From Zingiber officinale (lineage: Eukaryota > Streptophyta > Magnoliopsida > Zingiberales > Zingiberaceae), in assembly GCF_018446385.1 (NCBI RefSeq), contig NC_055992.1, positions 97,730,947 through 97,794,946 on the forward strand: DNA of 64,000 nucleotides, read 5' to 3'. The first letter of the stretch is position 1. Each line of letters opens with the position of its first letter. Below are positions 61,114 to 64,000 of the stretch, one piece after another. The notes under the pieces were generated by a model that saw only the letters and a program-made list of their open reading frames with translations, had not been told where the DNA came from and made no database searches. Made by a program: the position numbers and the translations under genes.

Positions 61114-63090
61114 ATCTCCCCCTTTTTGATGTGCATCAATCCAAGTTCAAGTTAGGGTAAAACAAGCAAGTAATAATTTAAAGAAATTATTAAACTACCA
61201 GATTAAGTATAAATTTGCAATTTAAAATAAATTGTAACATCAAATTTAGGTCTATCTGACACCAATTTTTGAAAAGAATATCATTTTACAAAAATTCAAA
61301 TGAAATGTGAAAATATTTCTAACTCCCCCTTAACTTGTGACTATCTCTTCCCCTTTGATTACAACAAAAATGAGGTACAAAACATGTTCAAACTAAATTC
61401 TAAGTCTTTTAAAACAAATTTCTGAGACTTTTGAAAGAATTTCTAAGTTGAAAATAATTTAAGAATTTTCTAAGTTTAAAAATATTTTTGTTGAATTTAA
61501 AAAAATGTTAAAGAAAAACTTTCTAAAGCATTATTTAATTCCAATTTTAATGTTTTTCCAGAAAGTTAATTAAACATTTTATTTCAATATTTTGGCTTCC
61601 AGATCGTGGTGAGACTAGGCCTTCTTGGTTATTGGAGCAACAACCACTTCCTTAGACAAAGCCTTATAAAGAAACTCATTGTTTAATTTTCTCACTATAA
61701 GCTCTAACTTAAAACAAATATTTAGTCTAGAAATGATTTTGGAATCTAGTAAAAGTTCCTTCCTACTGGATTAATTAAGAACTTAGGGGGTACATAGTTT
61801 CTAGGAACTTTTCTAAGTTGTCTCTGATGCTTTTTAATATATAAATTTAATTTTTCATAAACTCTAAGTTTTGATTTTGGAAATTTAATTAAGCACGCTT
61901 GATTATTTTTTAATTTTTTAATTTTAATTTTCTAATTTTAAAATATCATATATTTCTAGTGGACATGCTTTTGCTAATTTTAATTTCAATTCAACATTTT
62001 CTTTTTCTAACTTCGCTAGATCTTTTGTAAGTATTTTGATAAATTCAAAAGACTGAGTATAGGTGAGATCACGTACTTTACTTACCTCACTTGGTGATGC
62101 TCCTCCTTTGTCACAGCTTTCTTCTTCTGATGATGATCCTCCCCCTTCATCTATGCTCATCTCCGAGCTGGTTTCTTCGAAAAGATGGTTGGCCATCAGT
62201 GCTAATCCCGAGAAGGCTCCGACTTCTGATTCGGAGGATGAAGAATCATCCCAAGTGGCCTTCAGACTCTTGCGTTTAGTGGATGTCGGTCTCTGAGACA
62301 TATCCTTTTTCTTTAATTTGGGGTAGTCATCCTTGATGTGTCATTCCTCGTTGCAGTTGTAGCATCGAACCGTCCTTTTACTTCGTTGATGCTTTTTCAA
62401 CTACGATCTAAATTTGGTAGTTTTAATAAATTTATTTAATTTTCTTACTAAAAGAGTCGCTTCAGTTTTGTTGATTGACGCTTCAGAATCGGGATCGTCT
62501 TTTTCGGCTTGTAGGGCAACATTGAGGTTCGTCTTCTCCATTTGTTTAGGCTCTGCAATAATTTTTCTAAACTACTTACCTCAAAGTCCTTAAAGATGTA
62601 GTAAGCATCTACTAGGGACGCCCACTCTGGAGTTCTCGGGAAGGCGTTGAGCGCATACCGGATGAAGTCTCGGTTCGTTACCGATTCACCGAGATTTGTC
62701 AGTTGCGTTATCAGCTCCTTGATTCTCGCTTGGAGTTGCGCTACCTTCTCGCCGGTGTTCATCCGGAGATTCATCAGCTGAGTCCGAAGGATGTCCCGCT
62801 TTGCTAACTTCACTTCTGAGGTGCCTTCGTGGAGCTCCAGGAATTTATCCGAGAGGTCTTTAGCGGAGTCGTAGCTTCCGATCCGACTTACCTCCTGGGG
62901 TGTCAGAACACTAAGCAGGTGAAATTCCACCTTTTCGTTGGCTATGAAATCGGCCTGCTCTTTCTTCATTCAGTTGTATTCTTCTTTGTCTTTTGGCGCT
63001 GTATATCCATATTTCATTATTAAAAGGATATCGAATTCGATCTTGAAAAATACCTCCATTTTTCGCTTCCATGTAGCGAAGTTACTGTCG

Positions 63091-63804
63091 AACTTCGGGG
63101 GATGAATGTTCGCTCCGGCCATCATCTTGATCTTTGTGCTTCAGTTGGCGGTTAGTTCTTCTAAGGCGGTCGGGTTTTGATATCACTTGTTGGTGCAGCG
63201 GGGCCGACAAAAGGGGGGTGAATTGCCTGAAAAATAAAGTATACTCTCCTCAAGTCTTTCAACGCAAAAATGTAACACTAATAAAATAAAAATCAGAAAA
63301 TAAAAGAGGAGATAGAATTTTGACTTGGAACTTCGGGGGATGAATGTTCGCTCCGGCCATCATCTTGATCTTTGTGCTTCAGTTGGCGGTTAGTTCTTCT
63401 AAGGCGGTCGGGTTTTGATATCACTTGTTGGTGCAGCGGGGCCGACAAAAGGGGGGTGAATTGCCTGAAAAATAAAGTATACTCTCCTCAAGTCTTTCAA
63501 CGCAAAAATGTAACACTAATAAAATAAAAATCAGAAAATAAAAGAGGAGACAGAATTTTGACTTGGAACTTCGGGGGATGAATGTTCGCTCCGGCCATCA
63601 TCTTGATCTTTGTGCTTCAGTTGGCGGTTAGTTCTTCTAAGGCGGTCGGGTTTTGATATCACTTGTTAGTGCAGCGGGGCCGACAAAAGGGGGGTGAATT
63701 GCCTGAAAAATAAAGTATACTCTCCTCAAGTCTTTCAACGCAAAAATGTAACACTAATAAAATAAAAATCAGAAAATAAAAGAGGAGACAGAATTTTGAC
63801 TTGG
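63091..63804. repeat. 238-bp tandem triplication over an LTR/primer-site junction
   Basis: AACTTCGGGGGATGAATGTT recurs at 63091, 63329 and 63567, exactly 238 bp apart each time. Each unit holds the leader side of gag, the primer site and about 140 bp of LTR end. The copies are almost identical (for example GATAGAATTTT versus GACAGAATTTT, and TGTTGGTG versus TGTTAGTG in the third). Confidence 0.9.
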
Positions 63805-64000
63805 TTACAACCAAGACTGTTGTTAATCTAAGGTGGTCGAACAGCTCTTCTAAAATATCTCTTTTATTGTAGACGGAGAAGCTTTCTTTATACACTTAGA
63901 ATGTTCAGAGGTTGCTAGGAACTTAATACGGAGTTGAATGCTTGATTGATATCTATTTCCTAGCTCCAAGGGCCTTTATATAGCTTTTGAAAAGTCTATC

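Larger units (their letters stand above)
60204..64000 (-). mobile_element. Gag-only LTR retrotransposon, third copy, runs off the window
   Basis: The left LTR is 60204-61113 (TGTTGGTGCAG...GGTCCAACA), followed by a purine tract (AAAAAGGGGGAGAT on -). The interior carries a UBN2-type gag region on the - strand (about 61924-62970). The right LTR begins near 63664 and is cut by the window end. TATATAAAG on - at 60515-60525 supports the orientation. No pol is seen. Gag is interrupted, so it is broken. LTR ends and gag relate it to the copy at 22226-25306. Confidence 0.8.

Overview
This window is nuclear DNA from a flowering plant. The genes have spliced plant exons (26S proteasome RPT1, a p24-delta cargo receptor, a NEN-type exonuclease, an LEA protein, a TMEM87-like membrane protein). 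They sit in AT-rich intergenic DNA full of plant transposons: Ty1/copia, gag-only LTR elements, a solo LTR, hAT, Mutator and Harbinger MITEs, and an Au-type SINE. A monocot, perhaps of the ginger/banana order, is my guess from the general look of genes and repeats; nothing seen here proves it.

Layout. 1-1440: an LTR end and a decayed hAT transposase. 2213-4716: TMEM87/GOST-like gene on +, apparently complete except for one homopolymer frame slip. 5354-9868: a MITE with a perfect 8-bp target duplication, then an 858-bp tandem duplication made of short palindromes, then unassigned DNA. 9869-30651: a transposon-rich block. A hAT-like element holds a gag-only LTR element (10504-16926) with a perfect 5-bp duplication. 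A 112-bp tandem repeat and a roughly 300-bp module recur between the insertions, followed by a solo LTR, a second gag-only element and a decayed Ty1/copia element. 30652-50084: the gene-rich part, with a possible small + strand gene, then on the - strand RPT1, an LEA protein, a possible small gene, NEN exonuclease and p24-delta. 50391-58014: mostly MITEs (foldback, hAT, Mutator-like, hAT, Harbinger) and a copia remnant. 58176-64000: possible LTR debris, then a third gag-only LTR element that leaves the window and carries a 238-bp triplication at its LTR/internal junction.

The host genes look like ordinary housekeeping and stress genes with no shared pathway or operon-like logic: RPT1 unfolds substrates for the proteasome, p24-delta and the TMEM87-like protein act in the secretory pathway, NEN is a nuclease of the sieve-element enucleation family, and LEA proteins protect drying cells. 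I see no convincing new multi-gene system. The most unusual signals are repeat architectures: inverted GATCGGTC...GACCGATC arrays shared by two different LTR families, the palindrome-rich 858-bp duplication, the 238-bp triplication, and a Mutator-like element that may carry a captured coding fragment. Exon borders were read by hand from splice signals and reading frame and may be off by a base or two.
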